A stretch of DNA of 64,000 nucleotides from NCBI GenBank assembly GCA_963767565.1, contig CAVYEG010000006.1, forward strand, positions 1,178,001 through 1,242,000, written 5' to 3'. The position numbers and the translations under genes are program-made. The stretch's first letter is position 1; each line of letters starts with the position of its first letter. This document shows, piece after piece, positions 51,558 through 59,368 of the stretch. The notes under the pieces are model-generated. The model worked only from the letters and a program-made list of their open reading frames with translations, ran no database searches and was not told the DNA's origin. This stretch comes from Palsa-504 sp963767565 (lineage in GTDB: Bacteria > Actinomycetota > Actinomycetes > Streptosporangiales > Streptosporangiaceae).

Positions 51558-52514
51558 TCACCTGAGCGGCTTCTGGTAGGTGACCCAGGTCGTGTCCACC
51601 GCGAACCCGACGTGCTGGTACAGGCCCACGGCCCCGGTGAGCGAGTCGGCGTCGACCGTCAGCGACGCCTGGTCGTATCCGTCCGCCCGCGCGGCGGCCA
51701 TGGCCGTCACCAGCAGGGCCGTGGCGATGCCCCGCTTGCGGCCGGCGGCGCGGGTGCCGACGATGGCGATGTACAGGTCACGCCGGCCGGTCTGCTCGGC
51801 GTAAGCGTCGTACTCGTGGCTGAACAGCAGGCCGAGCGGCTCTGGCCCGGCATAGGCCAGGAAGCTGAACCGGGGCCGGAACGCGCGCTGGGCCAGGGAA
51901 TGCGCCCAGTTCTGCTCGGTGACATCCGTCGATCCCCAGTGATCGCGAAAGGATTCGTTGCGCACCAGCAGCGCGGCTTCGGCCTGGTCAGGGGTGTAGC
52001 CGGTGATCTGCACGCCGTCCGGGATCACGGCCTCAGGGATGGCCGCCGACAAGTCCCTGACCATCGAGTGGAACCAGCGCACCGCCTGGTAGCCGCGTTC
52101 CTGGTGCAGGGCAGCGGCCCCGGCGTTCAGCGAGAAGACGCCGCTCGACAGCGCCAGCGGATGTCCAGCGAAGCGCTCCTCGTGCAGCGGCACGGCGGCC
52201 TGCTCGGCCCAGGCCAGCAGGTCCCCGCCGAGGCCGCGGCCACGGTAGGCGGGATGCACGCCGCCCTCCTGCCGCATGTTGTGCACCGGGTCGGCGACGC
52301 TGCGGCAGGCCAGCACGGCGCAGCCGGCCATCGTGCGGCCGTCCCAGATCGCGATCGAGCCGCGGGCGAAATCCAGGTTCGGGTTGTCGAACTCCTCCCG
52401 CAGTTCCTGCTCGTTGATGTAATAGTCGCTGCCGTCCGCGTCCCTGATCGCGGCGATCAGCGCGGCCCAGGCCCCCGCGTCGTCCGGCGTGATCGGCCGC
52501 CTGTCGAGGCTCAT
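51558..52514 (-). CDS. GNAT acetyltransferase with two GNAT domains
   Basis: The protein has two tandem GNAT folds. The first (about 5-150) has VHPAYRGRGLGGDLLAWAE (acetyl-CoA loop) and LSLNAGAA-like SLNAGAAALHQERGYQ. The second (about 165-318) has IVGTRAAGRKRGIATALLV and ADSLTGAVGLYQHVGFAV. The doubled layout resembles mycothiol synthase (MshD), but the family is wide and the key residues cannot be verified. Start at 52514 (MSLDRRPITPDD) is preferred; 52520 (MIM...) is an alternative. Confidence 0.82.
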   Translation of the reverse strand: MSLDRRPITPDDAGAWAALIAAIRDADGSDYYINEQELREEFDNPNLDFARGSIAIWDGRTMAGCAVLACRSVADPVHNMRQEGGVHPAYRGRGLGGDLLAWAEQAAVPLHEERFAGHPLALSSGVFSLNAGAAALHQERGYQAVRWFHSMVRDLSAAIPEAVIPDGVQITGYTPDQAEAALLVRNESFRDHWGSTDVTEQNWAHSLAQRAFRPRFSFLAYAGPEPLGLLFSHEYDAYAEQTGRRDLYIAIVGTRAAGRKRGIATALLVTAMAAARADGYDQASLTVDADSLTGAVGLYQHVGFAVDTTWVTYQKPLR

Positions 52515-52679
52515 GATCATGGATTGTGTCGCCTGCGCCCGGCCGCGGACAAACTCTTTTGGCCGCGGCGGCGCCGCGGCTTCGGCCAGGTGGGACCCGG
52601 GCCGGGGCGCGGCAGCATGTGATCAGACGCACATAGTCGGAAGGCCCGGGGATCGTTCGCTAGCAGAGATAATGAAAGC

Positions 52680-53555
52680 GTGGGAGGTCACGGCGCCGCG
52701 GATCGGATCCGCGGGCGCATCGGCGCGGCGATCTTCGAACGGGTGGCGGGACCGCAGGGCCGGTCGCGCGCGCGCATGATCCATCAGGCCCCTGGTGAGC
52801 GCTGGTTCGCCGCGGACCGGCCGATCCGGCAGGTGAACGGCGACACGTCGATGTACATCGGCGGGATCAGGGCCCTGCTGCTGCAGTCGCTGCACCCGCT
52901 GGCCATGGCGGCCGTGGCCCAGCACTCGGATTACCGCGGTGACCCGTGGGGACGGCTGCAGCGGACCAGCTACTTCCTGGCCGTCACCACGTTCGGCCGG
53001 ACCGGCGACGCGCACGAGGCGATCGCCCGGGTCCGGGCGGTGCACCGGCACGTCACCGGGACCACCGCCGACGGGCGGCCTTACCAGGCCTCCGACCCGC
53101 ACCTGCTGACCTGGGTGCACATCGCGGAGGCGGACAGCTTCCTGCGCGCGCACACCAGGTTCGGCACCCGGCCGCTTGATCAAGCCGGGCGCGACGGCTA
53201 CGTCGCGGACATGGCCAGGATCGGCGCCGAGCTCGGCGTCCCTGACCCGCCGCTGACCGAGGCCGAGCTCGCCGACCGGATCCGGGGTTACCGGGCCGAG
53301 CTGGCCGCCACGGCCGAGGCCCGGGAGGCGGCCCGGTTCCTGCTGTTCCGGCCCCCGCTGCCCGCGGTGGCCCGGGCCCCTTACGGGGTGCTGGCCGCGG
53401 CCGCGGTCTCGCTGCTGCCGGACTGGGCCAGGCGGCCGCTGCACCTGCCGCGCCTGCCGGTGACCGAGACGGTACTGGTCCGCCCCGCGGGCCAGGCCAT
53501 GATCCAGGCCATTCGCTGGGCAACGGCGGCCCCACGTCCGATCTCGGCGGCTTAG
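52680..53555 (+). CDS. oxygenase MpaB family/DUF2236 protein
   Basis: The 291-residue helical protein has IHQAPGERWFAADRPIRQV, GGIRALLLQSLHPLAM, QHSDYRGDPWGRLQRTSYFLAV and LLTWVHIAEADSFLRAH, the latter two with conserved His residues. These match the DUF2236 haem-binding fold of the MpaB oxygenase and latex-clearing-protein group. Substrate is not predictable. The start is GTG at 52680 with no strong ribosome site. It lies alone between the acetyltransferase and PEP carboxykinase. Confidence 0.82.
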   Translation: MGGHGAADRIRGRIGAAIFERVAGPQGRSRARMIHQAPGERWFAADRPIRQVNGDTSMYIGGIRALLLQSLHPLAMAAVAQHSDYRGDPWGRLQRTSYFLAVTTFGRTGDAHEAIARVRAVHRHVTGTTADGRPYQASDPHLLTWVHIAEADSFLRAHTRFGTRPLDQAGRDGYVADMARIGAELGVPDPPLTEAELADRIRGYRAELAATAEAREAARFLLFRPPLPAVARAPYGVLAAAAVSLLPDWARRPLHLPRLPVTETVLVRPAGQAMIQAIRWATAAPRPISAA

Positions 53556-53736
53556 TCGCAGAATGAGACAGTAAAATTGAGGCGCATAGGCGTACCCCCC
53601 CGGGGAAGTTCGGCTCTGTCCGGGTCGGAGCGATACCGGACCGGAGCCGGGTGAGCGTGCCCTCAGCCGTAGCCATCGGCCAAGGACTTCGGGCTTGCGC
53701 CGCGCCCCCTGAGTCCCTATGCAGGAAGGGATACCA

Positions 53737-55611
53737 ATGATCAGCGCAGATGTGTCTGACGAACCGCAGACGAGCCTGCCGGACCTGGCCAGGTGGGTCC
53801 GCGACATCGCGGAGCTGACCAAGCCAGAGGACGTCGTCTGGTGCGACGGATCGCAGCAGGAGTGGGAGCGGGTGACCAGCCAGCTGGTCGAGAGCGGGAC
53901 CTTCACCCGGCTCAACCCGGAGCTGCGGCCGAACAGCTTCTGGTGCCGGTCCGACCCGGCTGACGTGGCCCGGGTCGAGAGCCGCACGTTCATCTGCTCG
54001 GAACGGGAACAGGACGCGGGTCCGACCAACAACTGGATCGCGCCGGCCGAGATGCGGCAGACCTTCGCCGAGATCTTCGACGGCTGCATGCAGGGCCGGA
54101 CCATGTACGTGATCCCGTTCTGCATGGGCCCGCTCGGCGGCAGCATCTCCCAGCTCGGCGTCGAGATCTCCGACTCGCCCTACGTGGTCGCCTCGATGCG
54201 GATCATGACCAGGATGGGCGCGCCGGCGCTGCGCGCCATCGAGGAGCGCGGGACGTTCGTCAAGGCCGTCCACTCCGTCGGGGCCCCCCTGCAGCCCGGC
54301 CAGCAGGACGTGCCGTGGCCCTGCAACACGGTCAAGTACATCTCGCACTTCCCCGAGGCCAGGGAGATCTGGTCGTACGGTTCCGGGTACGGCGGGAACG
54401 CGCTGCTGGGCAAGAAGTGCTACGCGCTGCGGATCGCCTCGGTGATGGCCAGGGACGAGGGCTGGCTGGCCGAGCACATGCTCATCCTCAAGCTCACCCC
54501 GCCGGACGGGTCGCCGCGGTTTGTGGCGGCGGCGTTCCCTTCCGCGTGCGGCAAGACCAACCTGGCCATGCTGCAGCCCACCATCCCGGGCTGGAAGGCC
54601 GAGACCATCGGCGACGACATCGCCTGGATGCGGCCCGGCCCGGACGGCAGGCTGTACGCGATCAACCCGGAGGCCGGGTTCTTCGGCGTGGCGCCGGGCA
54701 CCGGCATGAAGACCAACGCCAACGCGGTCGCGGCCATGTGGGGCAACAGCATCTTCACCAACGTGGCGCTGACCGACGACGGCGACGTGTGGTGGGAGGG
54801 CCTGACCTCCGAGCCGCCCGCGCACCTGATCGACTGGAAGGGCCGGGACTGGGCGCCGGGCGCCGACGAGCCCGCCGCGCACCCGAACGCCCGGTTCACC
54901 ACCCCCGCCGACCAGTGCCCCATCATCGCGCCGGAATGGGACGACCCGGCCGGGGTGCCGATCTCCGCGATCTTGTTCGGCGGCCGGCGGGCGTCTACCG
55001 TGCCGCTGGTGATCGAGTCGTTCGACTGGGACCACGGCGTGTTCCTCGGGGCCAACGTGGGCTCGGAGCAGACCGCCGCGGCCGAGGGCGCGGTCGGCGA
55101 GCTGCGCCGCGACCCGTTCGCCATGCTGCCGTTCTGCGGCTACAACATGGCCGACTACTTCGGCTACTGGCTGAAGGTGGGCCGGATGACCGACGCGGAC
55201 AAGCTGCCGCGGCTGTTCTACGTCAACTGGTTCCGCAAGGACGCTTCGGGGCGGTTCGTGTGGCCCGGCTTCGGCGAGAACAGCCGGGTGCTGAAGTGGA
55301 TCGTCGAGCGGCTGTCCGGCCGGGCCGAGGCGGTGGACACGGCGATCGGCCGGCTGCCCGCGCCGGGCTCGCTCGACCTGGACGGCCTCGAGCTCAGCCA
55401 GGCCGACCTGGACCTGCTGCTCACGGTGGACCGCGAGGCCTGGAAGCTGGAGGCGGACCGTATCCCCGAGTTCTTCCGCACGTTCGGCGAGCACCTGCCC
55501 GCCCGGCTCTGGGAGCTGCAGGCCGAGCTGGAGAGCCGGCTCGGCTCGTTAGGGTTCGGATGGATACGTTCCACGCGACGCCTGATCATTCTCCCCGGGG
55601 AGGAACCGTGA
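53737..55611 (+). CDS. pckG: phosphoenolpyruvate carboxykinase (GTP)
   Basis: The 624-residue enzyme converts oxaloacetate and GTP to PEP, GDP and CO2. Motifs include PCNTVKYISHFPEAREIWSYG, GKKCYALRIAS, the active-site Cys/P-loop AFPSACGKTNLAM, IGDDIAWMR (metal Asp), FFGVAPGTG and ILFGGRRASTVPLV. ATG at 53737 has AGGAAGGGA upstream, better than ATG 53719, which lies before this site. After the usual end (QAELESRLGS) about 18 residues are added (FGWIRSTRRLIIL...), reaching a GTGA overlap with the carbonic anhydrase gene. The extension is not part of the known fold. Confidence 0.96.
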   Translation: MISADVSDEPQTSLPDLARWVRDIAELTKPEDVVWCDGSQQEWERVTSQLVESGTFTRLNPELRPNSFWCRSDPADVARVESRTFICSEREQDAGPTNNWIAPAEMRQTFAEIFDGCMQGRTMYVIPFCMGPLGGSISQLGVEISDSPYVVASMRIMTRMGAPALRAIEERGTFVKAVHSVGAPLQPGQQDVPWPCNTVKYISHFPEAREIWSYGSGYGGNALLGKKCYALRIASVMARDEGWLAEHMLILKLTPPDGSPRFVAAAFPSACGKTNLAMLQPTIPGWKAETIGDDIAWMRPGPDGRLYAINPEAGFFGVAPGTGMKTNANAVAAMWGNSIFTNVALTDDGDVWWEGLTSEPPAHLIDWKGRDWAPGADEPAAHPNARFTTPADQCPIIAPEWDDPAGVPISAILFGGRRASTVPLVIESFDWDHGVFLGANVGSEQTAAAEGAVGELRRDPFAMLPFCGYNMADYFGYWLKVGRMTDADKLPRLFYVNWFRKDASGRFVWPGFGENSRVLKWIVERLSGRAEAVDTAIGRLPAPGSLDLDGLELSQADLDLLLTVDREAWKLEADRIPEFFRTFGEHLPARLWELQAELESRLGSLGFGWIRSTRRLIILPGEEP

Positions 55612-56102
55612 GCAGCACCGACACCTTCGTGGCCAACTCCGAGCAGTACGCCGCCCGCTTCGACAAGGGCGATCTGCCGCTGCCGCCCGCCACGCACGCC
55701 GCCGTGGTCGCGTGCATGGACGCCCGGCTCAACCCCTATGGCATCCTCGGCCTGTCCGAGGGCGACGCGCACGTCATCCGCAACGCGGGCGGCGTGGTGA
55801 CCGACGACGTGATCAGGTCCCTGGCCATCTCCCAGCGGCTGCTCGGCACGACCGAGATCGTGCTCATCCACCACACCGGCTGCGGCATGCTGACGTTCCA
55901 CGACGACGAGGTGAAGGCGCAGATCGAGGCGGACACCGGGCTGCGACCGCCGTTCGCCCTGGAGGCCTTCCCCGACCTGGACGGCGACGTCCGCCAGTCC
56001 ATCGCGCGGATCAAAGCCAGCCCGTACGTGCCGCACAAGGACGCCATCCGCGGCTTCGTCTACGAGGTCGAGACCGGCCGCCTGCGCGAGGTCAAGGACT
56101 GA
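55608..56102 (+). CDS. beta-carbonic anhydrase
   Basis: The 164-residue protein is a beta-class enzyme: VVACMDARLNPYGILGL (Zn Cys, then Asp-Arg dyad), AHVIRNAGGVVTDDVIRSL and LIHHTGCGMLTF (Zn His and Cys). It interconverts CO2 and bicarbonate. The GTG start lies within the stop of PEP carboxykinase (GTGA), with GGGGAGGA before it, so the two are cotranslated. PEPCK makes or fixes CO2, so coupling the two activities is metabolically reasonable (inference). The short form with an Asn-Pro-Tyr after the dyad resembles the Cab-type clade. Confidence 0.9.
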   Translation: MSSTDTFVANSEQYAARFDKGDLPLPPATHAAVVACMDARLNPYGILGLSEGDAHVIRNAGGVVTDDVIRSLAISQRLLGTTEIVLIHHTGCGMLTFHDDEVKAQIEADTGLRPPFALEAFPDLDGDVRQSIARIKASPYVPHKDAIRGFVYEVETGRLREVKD

Positions 56103-56129
56103 CGCCGGGCCGCTTGCTATCGTGAGCTG

Positions 56130-57023
56130 GTGACGGCCGTAGCGGAAACGGACGAACCAGGCGGGGACAGCACCGCCCGGTCGGCGCGGCTGCGGAACCT
56201 GATCGTCACGGTGTACGGCCTGTACGCCCGGTCTGACGGCGGGTTCCTGTCGGTGGCCGCGCTCATCCGGCTGCTCGCCGACCTGGGGGTGGACGAGCCC
56301 GCGGTCCGTTCGGCGATCTCGAGGCTGAAGCGGCGCGGGATCCTGGAGTCCCGCCGGCACGACGGCGCGGCGGGCTACCAGCTATCGGCCGAGGCCGTGG
56401 CTATCCTGCGCGAAGGCGACGCGCGGATCTTCCGGCGGCACCGGGCCACGCTGGCCGACGGCTGGCTGCTGGCCGTGTTCTCGGTGCCGGAATCGGAGCG
56501 CCACCGGCGGCACGTGCTGCGGTCCGAGCTGACCAGGCTGGGGTTCGGGATGGTGGCGCCCGGAGTGTGGATCGTGCCCGCCCATCCGCAGGACGCCACC
56601 GCCGAGACGCTGCGCCGGCTCGGGCTTGACGCCTATGCCGACCTGTTTCACGCCGACCACCTGGCCTTCGGCGACCCGGCGGGCAAGATCCGCCGCTGGT
56701 GGGACCTGGACGAGCTCGAGCACCGGTACCAGGCCTTCCTGACCGCCCACGAGCCGGCACTGCGCCGCTGGGAACGGGAGGCCTCGGAGGAGGAGCGCTG
56801 GGAGCAGGACCGCCGGGCCGGGCGAGCCGCGGAGCACGAGGCCTTCGCCGACTACGTGCGGGCGCTGACCGACTGGCGGCGACTCCCCTACTCCGATCCG
56901 GGCCTGCCCGCCGAACTGCTGCCGGACGGCTGGATCGGCCTGCGGGCCGCCGACGAGTTCTTCGCGCTGCGCGCGCTGCTCGAGGGACCGGCCCGCGCCC
57001 ACGTGCAGCGCGTCATCGGCTGA
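56130..57023 (+). CDS. PaaX family transcriptional regulator
   Basis: The 297-residue protein has a PaaX N-terminal winged helix (VYGLYARSDGGFLSVAALI, RSAISRLKRRGILES, YQLSAEAVAIL) and a PaaX C-terminal domain (WDLDELEHRYQAFL; FADYVRALTDWRRLPYSDPGLP). PaaX repressors sense aryl-CoA thioesters, classically phenylacetyl-CoA. Here the likely effector is a salicylyl- or aminobenzoyl-CoA made by the hydroxylase pathway encoded 2.3 kb downstream. GTG start at 56130; the stop overlaps the convergent RidA gene tail by 11 bases. Confidence 0.9.
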   Translation: MTAVAETDEPGGDSTARSARLRNLIVTVYGLYARSDGGFLSVAALIRLLADLGVDEPAVRSAISRLKRRGILESRRHDGAAGYQLSAEAVAILREGDARIFRRHRATLADGWLLAVFSVPESERHRRHVLRSELTRLGFGMVAPGVWIVPAHPQDATAETLRRLGLDAYADLFHADHLAFGDPAGKIRRWWDLDELEHRYQAFLTAHEPALRRWEREASEEERWEQDRRAGRAAEHEAFADYVRALTDWRRLPYSDPGLPAELLPDGWIGLRAADEFFALRALLEGPARAHVQRVIG

Positions 57024-57414
57024 CCGCCGCGACGCCCTGGATCTCGACCATCGCCTCGGTATCCCACAGCCGCGTCACGCCCACGGCGGCCATGGCCGGG
57101 TAGTCGGCGCCGGCCAGCCGCCGCCAGACCGCGCCGATCTGGCGCGCGTGCGCCTGGTAGTCCTCCAGGTCGGTGCTGTAGATGGTCAGGCTGGCCAGGT
57201 CGGCAGGCTGACCGCCCGCCGCGGCCAGCGCGGTGAGGAGATTGTCGAGGGCCTGCTCGAACTGGGCCACGACGCCGCCGGCCACGATCTTCCCGTCTCG
57301 CCCGAGGCCGGTCTGGCCGGCCAGGAACACGATCCGGCCCTCGGTCACCGATACGGCGTGCGAGAAGCCGGCCGGGCGGGCCAGGTCCGCGGGATTGATC
57401 CGCTCCAGGTCCAT
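57013..57414 (-). CDS. RidA family (YjgF-like) enamine/imine deaminase
   Basis: The 133-residue protein has the RidA trimer fold: FSHAVSVTEGRIVFLAGQTG, GVVAQFEQALDNLLTALAAAG and PADLASLTIYSTDLEDY, with LWDTEAMVEIQGVAAV at the end where the conserved substrate region lies; the catalytic Arg of archetypal RidA is not in its usual place, so it may be one of the Rid subgroups of aromatic pathways. RidA proteins commonly sit in aminobenzoate/salicylyl-CoA loci, where they clear imine intermediates. It starts with ATG at 57414. Confidence 0.88.
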   Translation of the reverse strand: MDLERINPADLARPAGFSHAVSVTEGRIVFLAGQTGLGRDGKIVAGGVVAQFEQALDNLLTALAAAGGQPADLASLTIYSTDLEDYQAHARQIGAVWRRLAGADYPAMAAVGVTRLWDTEAMVEIQGVAAVSR

Positions 57415-57516
57415 GGCCGATCACACTATCGCTGCTGCCGGCTCGTTCGCCGAAGCCAGTGAGCGCCGGCGGGGCAGCGGCGCTCCGGCCCGGGATTTCG
57501 GTCCGGGCAGAACCGT

Positions 57517-57564
57517 TATGACTGAGTCATATCGGGTAGGGGTCCTGATATGAGTGAGTCATAT
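57517..57564. promoter_or_regulatory. paired palindromic operators at the marR start
   Basis: Site 1 (57517-57531) is TATGAC-TGA-GTCATA, a perfect 6-bp-arm palindrome. Site 2 (57548-57564) is ATATGA-GTGAG-TCATAT, also perfect, and contains the ATG start codon of the MarR gene (57550-57552). Centres are 32 bases apart, three helical turns. This is the layout expected for autorepression by a dimeric MarR-type protein. The two sites share the half GAGTCATAT. Confidence 0.75.
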
Positions 57565-58071
57565 TCCCGGGCCGCGAACCTGCTCGGCGGACTCGCGCTG
57601 GCCGTGTCAGACAGGGTCCGCGAGGCCACGGAACGGCAGGTAGACGGGCTGGCGGGCGCAGAGCCGGCGGCGCTGGTAACGCTCGCCCATTATCCCGGCC
57701 AGTCCGTAACGGCGCTGGGACGGACACTCGGCCTGACGCACTCGGGCGCGGTGCGCGTGGCTGACCGGCTGGAAGCGGACGGCCTGGTCCGCCGCAGCAG
57801 CCGCGGCCCGGGCCGGACATTGGCGCTGTCCCTGACCGAGTCCGGGCGCCACGCCGCCGAGCAGGTGCTCGCCCGGCGGCAGGCGGCGATCGAAGAGCTC
57901 GTCAGAGGCCTGGAGGCGGCCGAAGTGGCTCATCTCGAGCGGCTGGCGGGCCGCCTGCTGGCCGCCGTCACCAGCGACCGGGCCAGCGCCCGCCGCCTGT
58001 GCCGCCTGTGCGACGAACCCCTGTGCGCGGCCGAGCCGGGCTGCCCCGTCGACCAGGCCGCGGCTCCCTGA
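57550..58071 (+). CDS. MarR family transcriptional regulator
   Basis: The 173-residue winged-helix regulator has ALVTLAHYPGQSVTALGRTLGL, THSGAVRVADRLEADGLV and RRSSRGPGRTLALSLTE (wing), followed by dimerisation helices and a Cys-rich tail (CRLCDEPLCAAEPGC). Four or five Cys residues in the last 25 positions could sense redox or bind a metal. The start codon lies inside a palindrome, so autoregulation is very likely. The next gene, an MFS exporter, begins 3 bases after the stop, making a classic regulator-efflux pair. Confidence 0.92.
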   Translation: MSESYSRAANLLGGLALAVSDRVREATERQVDGLAGAEPAALVTLAHYPGQSVTALGRTLGLTHSGAVRVADRLEADGLVRRSSRGPGRTLALSLTESGRHAAEQVLARRQAAIEELVRGLEAAEVAHLERLAGRLLAAVTSDRASARRLCRLCDEPLCAAEPGCPVDQAAAP

Positions 58072-58074
58072 CCA

Positions 58075-59253
58075 GTGCTGGGCGCCAGGTACGTTGAAAT
58101 CCTGCGGCTGCCGCGAACGGCGCGGGTGCTGCTACCAACGCTTGTCGCGCGCGTCCCGGACAGCATTGCCGCTACGGCGATTGTCATCCTGGTGCGCTCG
58201 GTGACCGGCTCCTACCCGGCGGCCGGGCTGGCCGCCGGGGCCTTCGGCATCGGAACCGCCGTATCCGCTCCTTTCGCTGGGCGTGCCCTCGATCGGCTTG
58301 GCCAGCGCCGGGTCCTGGCCGAGCTGGCCGTGGTGTTCGCGGGCGGCCTGACCACACTCGCGCTGGCCAGCGGCCGGCTGAGCGTCGGCGGCCTGACCGC
58401 GCTGGCCGCGGCCGCGGGCCTGGTGCGGCCGCCTATCGAGGCTGCGCTGCGGGCCATGTGGCCGCGTCTCGTCCCTGCCTCCTACGTTGACGCGGCATAC
58501 ACCCTCGACTCGACCGCTCAGGAACTGATCTGGATCGGCGGCCCGGTACTGCTGACCATTCTGCTGGCTATCGGCGGCCCGCGGATTCCCGTGCTCGCCT
58601 GCGCCGCGACCAGCGTGGCGGGCACTGCGGCGTACGCCATGAACCTGCGCCCGGCCGCTCGCGCCCAGGGCGCCGCAGACGGCCAGGCGCGCGGGCCGTT
58701 GCGACGCTCACGGCTCCGCGCGCTGCTCGTGGTCACCGTCTGCTACGGCACTGCGGCCGGGATGCTCAACCTGGGCCTGGTGGCATTCGCCGCCGCGCAC
58801 GGCAGCATCGCGTGGGCCGGGATCCTGGTCGCGATCTGGGGTGCCGGCAGCCTGGCGGGCGGCATAACCTGCGGAAGCCGGAACTGGCCCGGGAGCGTCG
58901 AACGGCAGGCGATGAGCTTCCTCGCGCTGTTCGGCGCGGCCTTGATGCTGCTGGCGACCGCGCCAAGCCTGCCCGTCCTGGCCGTGCTCATGATCCCGCT
59001 CGGGCTGCCCCTCTCGCCCTGGCTGGGATTGCTGAGCGCCTCGGTCCGGCGCGCCGTCCCCGCTGGCCGCTCCACCGAAGCGTTCGCCTGGGCCTTTGCC
59101 GCCGTCACGGTCGGCATGTCCGGCGGCAACGCCATAGGCGGCGTGATCATCCAGGACGCAAACCCGCCAGCCGTGTTCCTGTGTGCGGGAGCACTTGCGG
59201 TGGCCGGCGCGGCCTTCGGAGCACTGCAGCCGCCGCTGGCCACAACCGGGTAA
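58075..59253 (+). CDS. MFS transporter
   Basis: The 392-residue protein is predicted to have twelve helices, with AFAGRALDRLGQRRVLAELAV as the MFS loop-2 motif after TM2, IEAALRAMWPRLVPASYVDAAY before TM5, and LGLLSASVRRAVPAGRSTEAFAW in the second half. Export of a small molecule controlled by the upstream MarR protein is the natural reading. The GTG start is 3 bases after the marR stop, with no separate ribosome site of note, so translation is probably coupled. Confidence 0.88.
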   Translation: MLGARYVEILRLPRTARVLLPTLVARVPDSIAATAIVILVRSVTGSYPAAGLAAGAFGIGTAVSAPFAGRALDRLGQRRVLAELAVVFAGGLTTLALASGRLSVGGLTALAAAAGLVRPPIEAALRAMWPRLVPASYVDAAYTLDSTAQELIWIGGPVLLTILLAIGGPRIPVLACAATSVAGTAAYAMNLRPAARAQGAADGQARGPLRRSRLRALLVVTVCYGTAAGMLNLGLVAFAAAHGSIAWAGILVAIWGAGSLAGGITCGSRNWPGSVERQAMSFLALFGAALMLLATAPSLPVLAVLMIPLGLPLSPWLGLLSASVRRAVPAGRSTEAFAWAFAAVTVGMSGGNAIGGVIIQDANPPAVFLCAGALAVAGAAFGALQPPLATTG

Positions 59254-59368
59254 GCGGGGAGCGGAAACCACGGCCCGTTCGGCCCAGATAATGAATATTG
59301 CGCTCTCTTGACGGTCGTAGTAAATCCGCCATATGCTGAGGCGGTCGGCACGGAAGGAGATGGGCACC

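Noticed and set aside
53053..55494. An 813-codon minus-strand open frame
   Set aside because: It lies opposite the PEP carboxykinase and MpaB genes, whose conserved motifs leave no doubt about the coding strand.
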